From the NCBI GenBank assembly GCA_947259995.1, contig CAMYOK010000013.1, positions 1 through 64,000 of the forward strand: a DNA stretch of 64,000 bases, in the 5' to 3' direction. Numbering within the stretch: the first letter of the stretch is position 1; each line of letters begins with the position of its first letter. A program made the position numbers and the translations under genes. The notes beneath the pieces were generated by a model. It was not told where the DNA came from and searched no databases. It saw only the letters and a program-made list of their open reading frames with translations. This document shows, piece by piece, positions 36,929-47,631 of the stretch. The stretch is from an uncultured Pseudomonadales bacterium (lineage in GTDB: Bacteria; Pseudomonadota; Gammaproteobacteria; Pseudomonadales; Pseudohongiellaceae).

Positions 36929-39531
36929 GCTTCTCGGGGGTTGAGCTTGCGTTTGATGGAACCGCCCAATAGATGCGAAGGCCATCGGAACGCACTCACG
37001 AACGATACCAATACCGAGGCCGCGTAAGGCAAAGCCTGAATCGTCAATACGACGCTCCAGATCCGCAAGTCTGGGCTGCCATACTCGCGCGGCACCAGGC
37101 TTAGCATCAACACCACTCCGAGCAGACTCAACAACATCAAAGTTTCTTCGCGTACCGCCGCAAACGCTTGCGATAAGGCCGAAGGACGGGCCATCTTAGG
37201 CGTGCGGACGAACGGCATATTATCGGTAAACAAACCCTTCAAAGTGGCTAAACCTACGGTGTGCGACAGTGCTAGCCCCGCAATAGCCGCCGCGACAGTC
37301 TGCCGCAAATTAGCTTTTACGCGAGAACGGTACAGGTACACCATTTTCGAAAGTTTGAATACAAACAATGACAGTGGCAGTACCGAGAACATTACCAAGG
37401 GAGCATCAATCTGGGTTGGCGAGACAATCATCGCCACCGACCAGGCAATCGCCGCTAGGTTAAAGATCAAGTTGAAACCATCGGCAATCCAGGGCAACCA
37501 ACCGGCAAGAAAGTGATAGCGCTGCCCGTTCGTCAAGGAAGACGATTTAGCACTAAACAACTCTTTGGTGTGACGACGTAGAATCTGCATGGCGCCATAA
37601 GCCCAACGGAAACGCTGCTTCTTGTAGTCGATGAAGGTATCGGGCATTAACCCGCGCCCGTAACTGTAAGAAAGGTACAGTGCCTCATAGCCGGCTTCGA
37701 AGATACGTAAGCCTAACTCTGCGTCTTCGGTGATACACCACTCACCCCAGCCACCGACCTCTTCCAATGCCGAGCGGCGCACTAGTGTCATCGTGCCATG
37801 CTGGATGATTGCATTGCGTTCGTTGCGAGTCACCATACCTATTTCGAAGAAGCCGCGATACTCTGCAAAACACATCGACTTGAAGGCATTGTCATCTTGA
37901 TCGCGATAATCTTGTGGCGACTGCACAATGGCCACACGCGGGTTCTCAAACGCACCCACCAAGTCATTGAGCCAATTGGCCTCTACTTGATAGTCGCTAT
38001 CGATAGCCGCGATCACTTGCGCATCCGCATGGGTTTTTTGCAAGGCGAAGTTCAACGCACCGGCCTTGAACCCAGACAATGGCGCCACATGAAAGAAGCG
38101 GAAACGTTCACCTAAAAGCTCACAATGACGCTGCACCGGCTTCCAGACTTTGTCGTCTTTGGTGTTATTGTCTACGACGATTACTTCGAAATCGGGATAT
38201 TCCAATGCGGCCAATGCGTTCAAGGTTTCGATCAGCATATCGGCTGGCTCGTTATAGGCCGGCACATGAATCGAGACTTTTGGAATGCGTGATTGATTAA
38301 GCGCTGTGGGCTGCAATTGGCGTTTACGAACCGTATACCAATGCGCCTCGGCCCATTCGTGCGCCTCGGTCAAGAGGATCGTAATCACCCCCAACATGCC
38401 AATAAATAACAGAAGACCGACGATCAACGAGGTGACCGTCAAATATTGCTGGGAGTAGTCGTAGATAATCCACACCAACACAGTCGCCGTGCCCGAAGCC
38501 ACTAATGCTAGCAGGCCATGACCTTTGGTCTTGAGTGTTTTGCTGTTCAAGCAGAACATCCCCAACATAATCACAGAGGTAAGAATAGAGATGGCGGCCA
38601 AGATATGCCAGTCGGGCACTCTTACGATTGCTTCAGCGAAAGAGAATTTTGGTTTTCTATCCACATCGTAAACGCCCCAATAGGCACCCACGCCACCTTC
38701 GTTCTGCGCCTTCCATGGTTGATCGAAGGCTTCCATCAAATAGTATTCGTAATTTTCTTGTTCGGCGCGATGTAAGAAACGGCGCAGAAAAAGCGCTTCG
38801 TTGGCTTCACTTGCAACGGCGGCCTCGCGAGTACGTCCATCCGAAGGCCAACCGACTTCGCCGATTCGAATGTCTTTGTCTGGGAACAACTCTTTGAGCT
38901 CGTCCATCTTCTCAACGATGTAGTCCACAGCATAGTCCACGCTAATGCCTTCCCAATAAGGCAGCATGTGTACCGAAATAAAATCGACATGCTCGGCGAG
39001 CTCTGGATAGCGCACCCAAACATGCCATGGTTCCGCCGTGCTGACTGGTTGGGAGACTTGTGAGCGCACGCGATCTAGAAACACTGCAAGATCAGCAACA
39101 CTGTACTCACCCCGTAAGAACGTCTCGTTACCGACCATAATGTCAGTGATATTGGAATGGGCATTTGCCAACGCCACGGCCGCGTCTATTTCACGTTGAT
39201 TAGTGATGGCATCGGTGCCGAGCCAAATCCCAAGCGTCACGTCCAAATCATAATCTCGGGCGAGAGCTGGAATAGCGCCTAGCGTCGATAGGCTCGAGTA
39301 GGTTCTGATGGCGCGAGTCTTGTCCGACAACAGTGCGATATCGGACTCGATCTCCTCTACCGTCGGCATTACATTGAAGATAGCATCTTGTCCTCGTTGA
39401 AAAGGAGAAAAAGCAAAACCACTGATCTCTTCAGGCCAAGGAACGACTTCTGTCGGGCGATTGATTAGCGCCCAGATTGAGAAGGTGACAACAGCGAATA
39501 AAATTGCGACAAACAGGGTCGAAATACGCAT
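36925..39531 (-). CDS. ndvB: NdvB-like beta-glucan synthase: GH17-like domain fused to GT2
   Basis: 868 residues. An N-terminal membrane anchor is followed by a periplasmic GH17-like domain (about 35-305) with both catalytic glutamates, Glu136 (VGNETFLRG) and Glu225 (RIGEVGWPSDG). Two to three membrane segments (about 315-395) lead to a GT2 domain (about 420-680) with AAIDSDYQVE, QHGTMTLVRR, CITEDAELGLRIF and QRFRWAYGAMQ, then further membrane segments. P. aeruginosa NdvB has this layout and makes cyclic beta-glucans linked to biofilm drug tolerance. The assignment is by domain plan. Confidence 0.88.
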   Translation of the reverse strand: MRISTLFVAILFAVVTFSIWALINRPTEVVPWPEEISGFAFSPFQRGQDAIFNVMPTVEEIESDIALLSDKTRAIRTYSSLSTLGAIPALARDYDLDVTLGIWLGTDAITNQREIDAAVALANAHSNITDIMVGNETFLRGEYSVADLAVFLDRVRSQVSQPVSTAEPWHVWVRYPELAEHVDFISVHMLPYWEGISVDYAVDYIVEKMDELKELFPDKDIRIGEVGWPSDGRTREAAVASEANEALFLRRFLHRAEQENYEYYLMEAFDQPWKAQNEGGVGAYWGVYDVDRKPKFSFAEAIVRVPDWHILAAISILTSVIMLGMFCLNSKTLKTKGHGLLALVASGTATVLVWIIYDYSQQYLTVTSLIVGLLLFIGMLGVITILLTEAHEWAEAHWYTVRKRQLQPTALNQSRIPKVSIHVPAYNEPADMLIETLNALAALEYPDFEVIVVDNNTKDDKVWKPVQRHCELLGERFRFFHVAPLSGFKAGALNFALQKTHADAQVIAAIDSDYQVEANWLNDLVGAFENPRVAIVQSPQDYRDQDDNAFKSMCFAEYRGFFEIGMVTRNERNAIIQHGTMTLVRRSALEEVGGWGEWCITEDAELGLRIFEAGYEALYLSYSYGRGLMPDTFIDYKKQRFRWAYGAMQILRRHTKELFSAKSSSLTNGQRYHFLAGWLPWIADGFNLIFNLAAIAWSVAMIVSPTQIDAPLVMFSVLPLSLFVFKLSKMVYLYRSRVKANLRQTVAAAIAGLALSHTVGLATLKGLFTDNMPFVRTPKMARPSALSQAFAAVREETLMLLSLLGVVLMLSLVPREYGSPDLRIWSVVLTIQALPYAASVLVSFVSAFRWPSHLLGGSIKRKLNPREA

Positions 39532-39708
39532 AGTGTTGATATCGATTCATCTTAAATGAGTAGGGCAAGCGGCGCGCATGGTAGAGTTACGCCTGCTTTC
39601 GGTCAATAGATTAGAAAACTATATATTTTTAGCACAAGGCCTTGCAAATAGTGGCCTGTGAAGAATGCGCGCCAGATCATAAACGCACAAAAAAAAGGAG
39701 ACCACTCT

Positions 39709-40398
39709 ATGTCGATCTACAGATGCGTTATGGCTCTGCTATGCACTATATTTTTACTACAACCCGCATCAGCAGAGCGCGTCGAAGTAACGCTGCACAA
39801 TGGTACCGTGTTAGGGGTATATCTCCTAATACCCACAACCGCGACACAGGAAGCACGCCCTTTGCTCATTCTGATGCCTGGCGGCTCGGGTGAGGAGGAC
39901 TTAGCGCGGGACCTGCAATACTGGCTAGGTGAAGAACTTATGCAGCGCGGGTATGCGGTGGCTATTCCGGTATCGCCCAATCAACGCTCATTTCGGGGCG
40001 AGAACAACGCCCTCATCCCCCTACTCGTCGATGCCCTGCAAGAAGACGCGCGCATCCAACAGTCAAAAACCCTTCTCGCGGGCATTTCTAACGGCGGGAT
40101 GTCAGCATTGGAGATCGCCGCGGCGATGCCTTCGCGATATTCGGGCGTTGTGGCCGTCCCCGCCCTAGTCCCTCAAGGCTTGAACGTCGCTGCATTGCAA
40201 GGCATGCCGATTTATTTACGCATTGGCGATCAAGACGAATTGACGTGGATGAGCCGCTTAGAGGAAACCGCAAGAAAATTAAGGGAAGGTGGTGCGATTG
40301 TGGATGCAGACTTAGTGTTTATGTCGCCGCATATGTTTTCGATGGAATGGGAAACATTAGACCCTTGGCTAGAAGAGTTGCAGAGCAAGCAGCCATAG
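39709..40398 (+). CDS. Exported alpha/beta hydrolase
   Basis: 229 residues from ATG 39709, eight bases after AAGGAG; a longer frame to 39658 is not supported. Signal peptide (ALLCTIFLLQPASA). Nucleophile elbow GISNGG, an oxyanion-type GGSGEED segment, acid Asp in GDQDEL, and the catalytic His in MSPHMFS. The fold looks like LpqC-type or carboxylesterase-like secreted hydrolases. Substrate is unknown. A strong terminator hairpin overlaps the stop codon. Confidence 0.82.
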   Translation: MSIYRCVMALLCTIFLLQPASAERVEVTLHNGTVLGVYLLIPTTATQEARPLLILMPGGSGEEDLARDLQYWLGEELMQRGYAVAIPVSPNQRSFRGENNALIPLLVDALQEDARIQQSKTLLAGISNGGMSALEIAAAMPSRYSGVVAVPALVPQGLNVAALQGMPIYLRIGDQDELTWMSRLEETARKLREGGAIVDADLVFMSPHMFSMEWETLDPWLEELQSKQP

Positions 40399-40419
40399 CG
40401 CCTGCTCTGCAACTTTTTT
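40377..40419 (+). terminator. Rho-independent terminator overlapping the hydrolase stop
   Basis: GTTGCAGAGCA (40377-40387) pairs with TGCTCTGCAAC (40403-40413) and six Ts follow. The hairpin includes the last codons of the hydrolase gene and ends at the stop of the convergent fabV gene. Confidence 0.88.
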
Positions 40420-41602
40420 AGAAGTTGTGCTCTACGAGCGGGCTTGTCTCCGCATCGTAATCCACGCCCTTTACGCCAAAACCAAACAGCTTTAGGAACT
40501 CACTTTGATAACCCTTGAAGTCGGTCAATTCGAATAAGTTATCGTCAGTCACCTCTGGCCAGATTGCCTCAACTTTAGCCTGGATCGCAGGGTCTAACTC
40601 TTTTTCATCGACACGGAAACGCCCCTGTTCGTCCAGGCGTGGCGCATCGGTGTACAGGCACTCTGTAAACAAGCGTTGCAGCTGTTCGATACAGCCTTCA
40701 TCGCTGCCATCTTCCTTCATGACCTTGATCAGAATAGACAAATATAAGGGCATGACTGGGATCGCAGAGCTGGCTTGCGTTACTAGGGCTTTCAATACCG
40801 CCACACGGGCCGCGCCTTGCACCCCCGACAGGCTTGCTTGGATTGCGCCGGCCGCACGATCTAGGTCTTCTTTAGCCTTGCCGATAGTGGCATGACCATA
40901 GATAGGCCAAGTCAGTTTATCGCCACGATAGGTATAGGCGACCGTCTGACAGCCCTCAGCCAACAGATCTGCTTGTTTCAAGGCATCGATCCAGAGTTCC
41001 CAGTCAGCGCCGCCCATGACGTTCACAGTGGCTTCTATCTCTTCATCACTTGCCGCCTCAACAGTCACATCGCTCACCTTTAGGGTGTCCGTGTTCAGGT
41101 TTTTCGCCGTATAGTCGCCGCCGATTGGCTTGAGGACGGAGGAATAGACCTCGCCAGTCACAGGGTCGGTGCGCCTTGGTGCCGCAAGGCTGTAGACGAT
41201 CAGATCGACCTTACCCATGTCTTTTTGCAATTGCGCGATCACTTGCTCTTTGCAGGCTGTCGAGAACGCATCGCCATTAATGGTATGCGCGTAAAACCCT
41301 GCTGCTTCTGCCTGAGCATGGAATGCGGAAGTGTTGTAGTAGCCCGCGGAGCCTGTTTTTCGGTCCGTAGGAGGCTTTTCGAAACAAACGCCCAGAGTAT
41401 TTGCGCCACTGCCAAAAGCCGCAGTAATGCGCGATGCAAGGCCATACCCCGTGGAGCAACCAAGGACCAACACATTCTTAGGGCCATTCTCGATAGCACC
41501 CTGGGCCTTTGTGTAATCAATGAACTCCTGTACATTCGCCGCACACCCCTGTGGATGAGCGTTAATACAAATGAATCCGCGAACTTTTGGCTTAATAATC
41601 AT
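40418..41602 (-). CDS. fabV: Trans-2-enoyl-ACP/CoA reductase FabV
   Basis: 394 residues from ATG 41602; a longer upstream frame to 41671 is not conserved. MIIKPKVRGFICINAHPQGC and LVLGCSTGYGLASRI (NADH site) are typical, and the active-site pattern Tyr-x8-Lys is present (YGHATIGKAK). It completes fatty-acid elongation and is naturally less sensitive to triclosan than FabI. A divergent promoter pair with rpsT lies upstream. Confidence 0.95.
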   Translation of the reverse strand: MIIKPKVRGFICINAHPQGCAANVQEFIDYTKAQGAIENGPKNVLVLGCSTGYGLASRITAAFGSGANTLGVCFEKPPTDRKTGSAGYYNTSAFHAQAEAAGFYAHTINGDAFSTACKEQVIAQLQKDMGKVDLIVYSLAAPRRTDPVTGEVYSSVLKPIGGDYTAKNLNTDTLKVSDVTVEAASDEEIEATVNVMGGADWELWIDALKQADLLAEGCQTVAYTYRGDKLTWPIYGHATIGKAKEDLDRAAGAIQASLSGVQGAARVAVLKALVTQASSAIPVMPLYLSILIKVMKEDGSDEGCIEQLQRLFTECLYTDAPRLDEQGRFRVDEKELDPAIQAKVEAIWPEVTDDNLFELTDFKGYQSEFLKLFGFGVKGVDYDAETSPLVEHNF

Positions 41603-41679
41603 GTATCGTCCTTTTCTTCGGTTATTTCTGTGAGTAGCGATGCGCAATAAGACGCAGTAGCGCCGCTGCAAAGGCGGCC

Positions 41680-41707
41680 ATTATAGTGCCGATTACGGTC
41701 TTGACAA
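41680..41707 (-). promoter_or_regulatory. Sigma-70 promoter of fabV
   Basis: On the minus strand TTGTCA (41702-41707) and a perfect TATAAT (41680-41685) are spaced by 16 bases. The start point would be about 70 bp upstream of the fabV ATG. The -35 overlaps that of the divergent rpsT promoter. Confidence 0.7.
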
Positions 41708-41729
41708 CACCACTTTAAGTCGGCATAGT
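41701..41729 (+). promoter_or_regulatory. Sigma-70 promoter of rpsT
   Basis: A perfect TTGACA (41701-41706), a 17-base spacer, and CATAGT (41724-41729). The leader to the rpsT TTG would be about 118 bases. Its -35 overlaps the fabV -35 on the other strand. Confidence 0.65.
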
Positions 41730-41854
41730 ACCGCGTCTTAAATTCGGCTGTTGAGAACCGTGTTCTCTAAGTCTGGCTAGCACTGCATTATTTAGCCTAG
41801 ACACACCGTGTACCGTATTCATAGTGAATTGCATAAGCATTAAAGGAGCACCAG

Positions 41855-42124
41855 TTGGCTAACTCTGCACAAGCTCGAAAGCGCGCCCGTCAAGGCGAAG
41901 TTCGTCGTCGTCACAACGCAAGCTTTCGCTCGATGGTTCGTACGTATCTGAAAAAAGTAATCGCCGCAATCGAGTCTGGCGATTTCGAAAAAGCTAACAC
42001 TGCGTACGCTGCAGCGGTACCTGTCATCGACAGAATGGCTGACAAAGGCATTATTCATAAGAATAAAGCTGCCCGTCATAAGAGCCGTTTGAACTCTGCT
42101 GTACTTGCTCTTAAAGCTGCCTAA
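41855..42124 (+). CDS. rpsT: 30S ribosomal protein S20
   Basis: 89 residues, full length. The start is TTG at 41855, preceded by AAAGGAG with eight-base spacing; the protein begins [12 protein letters not shown] after processing. E. coli rpsT also uses UUG and is autoregulated at that codon. A terminator follows 24 bp after the stop. Confidence 0.97.
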   Translation: MANSAQARKRARQGEVRRRHNASFRSMVRTYLKKVIAAIESGDFEKANTAYAAAVPVIDRMADKGIIHKNKAARHKSRLNSAVLALKAA

Positions 42125-42147
42125 GACACCTCAGTCTTTTGCTAGTA

Positions 42148-42176
42148 TAAAAAAACCGGCTTATGCCGGTTTTTTT
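42148..42176. terminator. Bidirectional Rho-independent terminator
   Basis: AAAAAAACCGGC, a TTAT loop, then GCCGGTTTTTTT: an A-tract and U-tract flank a GC stem, so it should act on both rpsT (plus) and the convergent proB (minus). Confidence 0.93.
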
Positions 42177-42200
42177 CATGCTTAGAAAAAAGGACTAGCC

Positions 42201-43319
42201 TTACTCTACAAGTACCAGATTATCGCGATGAATCATCTCTTGCTCACCGGCATAACCCAATAGACTTTCGATCTTATCGCTCGAGCTTCGCAATAAACGC
42301 GTCACTTCTCGGCTGTCATAATTTACCAAGCCACGCGCCACTTCTTGCCCATGCTCATCGAGACAACTCACTACATCTCCGCGCTCAAAGCGCCCCTGGC
42401 TGCCAATCACCCCCACCGGCAATAAACTACGGCCAGAGTGCTGCAACACCTTTACGGCGCCTGCATCTAACTGCAACTTACCCTTCGGCTTGAGCTGCCC
42501 TGCTAACCACTGCTTGCGTGCCGCTACCGGCTGCTTTTCTGGAAGCAGCAACGTGCCAATCTCTTCCCCTTTAGCAAGGCGCACAAGCACATCGCTTTCA
42601 CGGCCATTGGCAATAATGGTGTTAGCGCCAGAACGCGCTGCCAGCTTGGCGGCAGAGACTTTCGTGATCATCCCGCCTCGCCCGACATTATTGCTACTAC
42701 CGGCCATGGCCACTAGGCTCGGATCGCTCGCCTTCGCGGTACTGATGACAGGTGAATTGGGGTCTTTACGTGGGTCGGTCTCATGCAGGCCCTGCTGGTC
42801 CGTCAAAATAATCAAGGCATCGGCATTCACTAGGTTCGCCACCAGCGCACCCAAGGTGTCATTATCCCCAAAACACAGCTCAGCAGTTGCCACCGTGTCA
42901 TTCTCGTTAATCACAGGAATCACGTTCATAGAGACCAACGTGGTGAGCGTGCTGCGTGCATTGAGGTAGCGAGTTCGATTGGAAAGGTCTTCGTGGGTCA
43001 GCAGAATCTGTGCGGTATGCACACCGTATTCGGCAAAATAACTTTCGTAGGTCTGGATCAGCCCCATTTGCCCCACGGCAGCTGCCGCCTGCTGCAAATG
43101 AATCTCTTTTGGACGGGATTGCAAGCCTAGGCGGGCTACGCCCTCAGCAACAGCCCCAGAGGACACTAACACGACCTGAATGCCCTGCTTTTGCAGAGCA
43201 ACCAATTGTTGCACCCATTGTGCGATTGCGGCTTTATCTAGCCCTAGGCCGTTGTTGGTAATGAGAGAGCTGCCAATCTTGACGACCCAGCAGCGTGTCT
43301 TCAATAACTCTTTGCGCAT
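42201..43319 (-). CDS. proB: Glutamate 5-kinase ProB with PUA domain
   Basis: 372 residues. The amino-acid kinase domain (about 8-255) has [44 protein letters not shown] and [17 protein letters not shown] domain fills about 275-360 ([20 protein letters not shown]). First step of proline synthesis, usually inhibited by proline. It is 18 bp after obgE and probably in the same transcript; proA is not nearby. Confidence 0.96.
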   Translation of the reverse strand: MRKELLKTRCWVVKIGSSLITNNGLGLDKAAIAQWVQQLVALQKQGIQVVLVSSGAVAEGVARLGLQSRPKEIHLQQAAAAVGQMGLIQTYESYFAEYGVHTAQILLTHEDLSNRTRYLNARSTLTTLVSMNVIPVINENDTVATAELCFGDNDTLGALVANLVNADALIILTDQQGLHETDPRKDPNSPVISTAKASDPSLVAMAGSSNNVGRGGMITKVSAAKLAARSGANTIIANGRESDVLVRLAKGEEIGTLLLPEKQPVAARKQWLAGQLKPKGKLQLDAGAVKVLQHSGRSLLPVGVIGSQGRFERGDVVSCLDEHGQEVARGLVNYDSREVTRLLRSSSDKIESLLGYAGEQEMIHRDNLVLVE

Positions 43320-43337
43320 TGTAGTTGTGACTCGCTA

Positions 43338-44618
<1,281 letters not shown>

Positions 44619-44672
44619 CTTATTCATTCAGCGCCGGCCTAGCCAAAACCCTGAATTAAGTGAAAGCAGATA

Positions 44673-44930
44673 TTAGGCAGGATCAATACTGATGTATTTT
44701 CTGCGCTGCGCGCCTTTCACTTCAAACTTAACTGTGCCTGGCACTGTTGCAAAGATTGTGTGGTCTTTGCCTAGGCCAACATTTTCACCTGGGTGGAAAT
44801 GTGTGCCGCGCTGACGCACGATAATATTGCCTGCCAATACACTTTCACCGCCGAAACGCTTAACACCAAGTCGTTTCGACTGGGAATCACGACCGTTACT
44901 GGTACTACCACCTGCTTTTTTATGAGCCAT
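44673..44930 (-). CDS. rpmA: 50S ribosomal protein L27
   Basis: 85 residues, full length. Starts [20 protein letters not shown], as in other gammaproteobacterial L27. It follows rplU by 30 bp. The N-terminus is the mature form without a cleaved extension. Confidence 0.97.
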   Translation of the reverse strand: MAHKKAGGSTSNGRDSQSKRLGVKRFGGESVLAGNIIVRQRGTHFHPGENVGLGKDHTIFATVPGTVKFEVKGAQRRKYISIDPA

Positions 44931-44960
44931 TTGTTGTCTCCTGCCAGCTTACGCCCGACT

Positions 44961-45272
44961 TTATCCAGAAATTCCAGTGATCTTAACTTCGGTAAACCAC
45001 TGTCTGTGGCCCATTTGCTTCATGTGGTGCTTACGACGACGGAACTTAAGGATGCGTACTTTCTTAGCACGACCTTGCGCTACGATCTCAGCAGTCACCT
45101 TGCTACCTTCAACATAAGGTGCACCGATTTTCACTGATTCGCCTTCGCCCACCATAAGCACTTTATCAAAACTGATTTCTTCACCAGTAGCTGCTTCTAT
45201 TTTCTCGAGCTTAAGGGTCTCGCCCTCAACTACTCGGTGTTGCTTGCCACCACTTTCGATTACCGCGTACAT
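44961..45272 (-). CDS. rplU: 50S ribosomal protein L21
   Basis: 103 residues, full length: [20 protein letters not shown] at the N-terminus and [14 protein letters not shown] segment ([20 protein letters not shown]) at the end. It is the first gene of the rplU-rpmA(-obgE-proB) set. It has a clear promoter at 45408-45436 and a long leader. Confidence 0.97.
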   Translation of the reverse strand: MYAVIESGGKQHRVVEGETLKLEKIEAATGEEISFDKVLMVGEGESVKIGAPYVEGSKVTAEIVAQGRAKKVRILKFRRRKHHMKQMGHRQWFTEVKITGISG

Positions 45273-45349
45273 ATATCACTCCAAATTGGGCATAGGTTCG
45301 TATTCTGCTAGCGCTGCGGTCTCAAATTGAGGATTCAGTAGAGAACTTC

Positions 45350-45372
45350 AAAGCGTTATTCGAACGCTTTTT
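45350..45372. promoter_or_regulatory. Hairpin in the rplU leader
   Basis: AAAGCGTT and AACGCTTT form an 8-bp stem with a five-base ATTCG loop. It lies in the transcribed leader of rplU about 78 bp before the start codon. It could serve in autoregulation of the operon; on the plus strand it resembles a terminator with TTTTT but no plus-strand gene ends here. Confidence 0.45.
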
Positions 45373-45407
45373 CACTTCTCTGGCCAGCAGTGCCTATAGG
45401 GGCGGGC

Positions 45408-45436
45408 ATTTTACGGGAACTCGTCATGGCTGGCAA
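45408..45436 (-). promoter_or_regulatory. Sigma-70 promoter of rplU-rpmA
   Basis: On the minus strand TTGCCA (45431-45436), a 17-base spacer and TAAAAT (45408-45413), each five of six to consensus. A GC-rich stretch (GCCCGCC) directly follows the -10, like the discriminator of stringently controlled ribosomal promoters. Confidence 0.75.
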
Positions 45437-45607
45437 GCCTCGATTCGAGATTTTATCAAGTTCCCCATAGACTTGGCGAGGGAAAAGACAACAGAGCGCG
45501 CTCACCTTGACAGGCAACGGCTTCGCCCATAGCATGCAGGCTCATTTTTGCATCGTAAATGCTAAGTTTTTCCCGTCCTAAATTGCAGGATCGTCCACGG
45601 TAGCTCC

Positions 45608-46597
45608 ATGTATAAAAATATCCGCGCAGTAGTGTCAACAGAGTTCGACGCCGTCAACCAATTCATCATCGATCAGTTGTATTCCGATGTCGCCCTGGTT
45701 GAAAGCATTGGTCATTACATTATCGATGCCGGTGGCAAACGCATGCGCCCAGTACTCGTGCTGCTTGGTGCCAAGAGCTGCGGCTATGAAGGCAATCAAC
45801 ATATCGCCTTAGCGGCAGTCATTGAATTTATTCATACTGCCACATTATTACACGACGATGTGGTCGACATGTCCTCTATGCGTCGCGGGCGCCCTACCGC
45901 CAATGAACAGTGGAACAATCCTTCGAGCGTATTGGTAGGCGACTTTATTTATTCGCGTGCCTTTCAAGTCCTTGTATCGATTGGCAGCATGGAGATCATG
46001 AAGATCATTGCGGACACCACCAACCGCATCGCCGAAGGCGAAGTGCTGCAATTGATCAACAAGAACAATAGCGGCGCCACCCAAGAAGGCTATATGAACG
46101 TGATCCGCCATAAGACGGCGATTCTATTTCAAGCAGCTTCCGAATGCGGCGCGCTTCTCGCCGGGGCCAGCGCAGAGCAACAGAAAGTATTGCGTGATGT
46201 CGGCATGCACATTGGTATGGCTTTTCAGCTTATCGATGACGTACTCGACTATGAGGGCGATGCGCAGACAATGGGCAAGAACATCGGCGATGATTTAGCC
46301 GAAGGCAAACCTACACTGCCACTGATCTATGCGATGCGTAATGGCACTGCGGACGAAGCCGCTTTATTGAAGGCCTGCATAGAAGGGGCAAGCAATGAAG
46401 GCGATAAAGCTTTGGCAGACAAACAACTACAAGACGTTATCGCCATCATTAAACGCAGCGGTGGGCTCGACTACACGCGGACGCTTGCAATTGCCGAGGC
46501 AGACAAAGCGATTGCCTTGCTGGACACTCTTGCAGACTCCCCCTATCGACAAGCCCTTGTGGATATGGCCAATCTTTCCGTGCATCGCGCCAGCTAA
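45608..46597 (+). CDS. ispB: Polyprenyl diphosphate synthase IspB
   Basis: 329 residues. The two aspartate-rich motifs are LLHDDVVDMSSMRRGRPT and QLIDDVLDYEG; GGKRMRPVLVLL is present. It makes the side chain of ubiquinone (octaprenyl in E. coli; chain length not readable here). Divergent from rplU, as in many gammaproteobacteria. Confidence 0.96.
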   Translation: MYKNIRAVVSTEFDAVNQFIIDQLYSDVALVESIGHYIIDAGGKRMRPVLVLLGAKSCGYEGNQHIALAAVIEFIHTATLLHDDVVDMSSMRRGRPTANEQWNNPSSVLVGDFIYSRAFQVLVSIGSMEIMKIIADTTNRIAEGEVLQLINKNNSGATQEGYMNVIRHKTAILFQAASECGALLAGASAEQQKVLRDVGMHIGMAFQLIDDVLDYEGDAQTMGKNIGDDLAEGKPTLPLIYAMRNGTADEAALLKACIEGASNEGDKALADKQLQDVIAIIKRSGGLDYTRTLAIAEADKAIALLDTLADSPYRQALVDMANLSVHRAS

Positions 46598-46606
46598 CCA
46601 CAAACC

Positions 46607-47629
46607 CTAGGCTGGCGTAACACCCTGCAGGTCAAACTCTTGTGCCAAAAGCGTGTATGAGTTCTTGCGCACTTCAAAATCATAGCAATTGCTGATAACT
46701 ACCAATTCATCTGCTTGGTGCTTCGCCGCCAAACTCCTTAGTTGTTCAGCTACGACTTTTGGCGTACCACAAATTGCATGTTTACGGCGCTGGGCAATGA
46801 GGGCACGCTCCTGTGCGGTGAACGGATAGGCATACGCCTCGTTCACTGAGGGGATTGGTCCAGGCATCCCTTTCTCCAAGCCCAAACGCCACACATCGCG
46901 CGTTAAAGCCAAGGCCTCTGCCTCTTCCTCAGTTTCAGCACAAAGCACAAACACCCCTACATTCACATGCGGCTTCGTCAGACCGGGAGCTTGTTTGAAG
47001 CATTCTCGATAACGGGCAGCGAGCTCATGACTCTGGCTTGGGTTTAGAAAGTGCGCGACTGAATAACGCATCCCCAACTCACCAGCATAGATTGCACTCT
47101 GTTCGCTGGAGCCTAGCAACCAAAACTGCGGTGCTAGAGCCACTGAGGGGCTGGCATGGGCGCGGGCAAACACCTTTGTCTGAGGTTCCGTACCTTGTAC
47201 GAACGCCATCATATCTATGAGCTTGTTACGGAAATAATCTACTCCTATGGGCGAGCCATAGGCCAAAGCCTGCGCGGTAACTGAGTCACTGCCAGGTGCG
47301 CGACCAACGCCGAGATCGATTCGGTCAGGAAAGAGGGTTTGCAATAACAGGAAGTTTTCAGCCACCTTATAGGGGCTGTAGTGCGTCAGCATCACGCCAC
47401 CCGAACCTAGGCGGATCGACGCAGTCGCCGCGCCAATACGCGCTAACAACAGCTCTGGCGCGCATCCTGCAAAGCTTTCTGAGCCATGATGCTCGGCCAC
47501 CCAAAAGCGCTGATAGCCAAGGGACTCTGTGTGCTGTGCAAGCGCCACCGTTTCAGTGAGCGCCTGCGCAGCAGTCCCGCCACTACGAATGGGGGACTGA
47601 TCAAGGACACTGAGTTTGAGAGACGTCAC
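46607..47629 (-). CDS. Luciferase-like flavin-dependent monooxygenase
   Basis: 340 residues from a GTG at 47629, two bases after the stop of the DUF4399 gene. The bacterial luciferase-type barrel has GYQRFWVAEHHGSESFAGCA, PDRIDLGVGRAPG and, near the end, GTPKVVAEQLRSLA. Closest known group is YhbW-like LLM-class enzymes. The substrate is not known. Convergent with ispB, ten bases apart. Confidence 0.9.
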   Translation of the reverse strand: MTSLKLSVLDQSPIRSGGTAAQALTETVALAQHTESLGYQRFWVAEHHGSESFAGCAPELLLARIGAATASIRLGSGGVMLTHYSPYKVAENFLLLQTLFPDRIDLGVGRAPGSDSVTAQALAYGSPIGVDYFRNKLIDMMAFVQGTEPQTKVFARAHASPSVALAPQFWLLGSSEQSAIYAGELGMRYSVAHFLNPSQSHELAARYRECFKQAPGLTKPHVNVGVFVLCAETEEEAEALALTRDVWRLGLEKGMPGPIPSVNEAYAYPFTAQERALIAQRRKHAICGTPKVVAEQLRSLAAKHQADELVVISNCYDFEVRKNSYTLLAQEFDLQGVTPA

Positions 47630-47631
47630 CG

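Larger units (their letters stand above)
45273..45607. promoter_or_regulatory. Divergent rplU / ispB intergenic region
   Basis: The 335 bp contain the rplU promoter, a roughly 128-base rplU leader with a hairpin, and the ispB upstream sequence, where I find no confident promoter. No small gene is supported; a 60-residue minus frame at 45456-45638 overlaps ispB and is spurious. Confidence 0.6.

Noticed and set aside
45456..45638. 60-residue minus-strand ORF in the rplU/ispB gap
   Set aside because: It overlaps the ispB start and has no domain or ribosome site.
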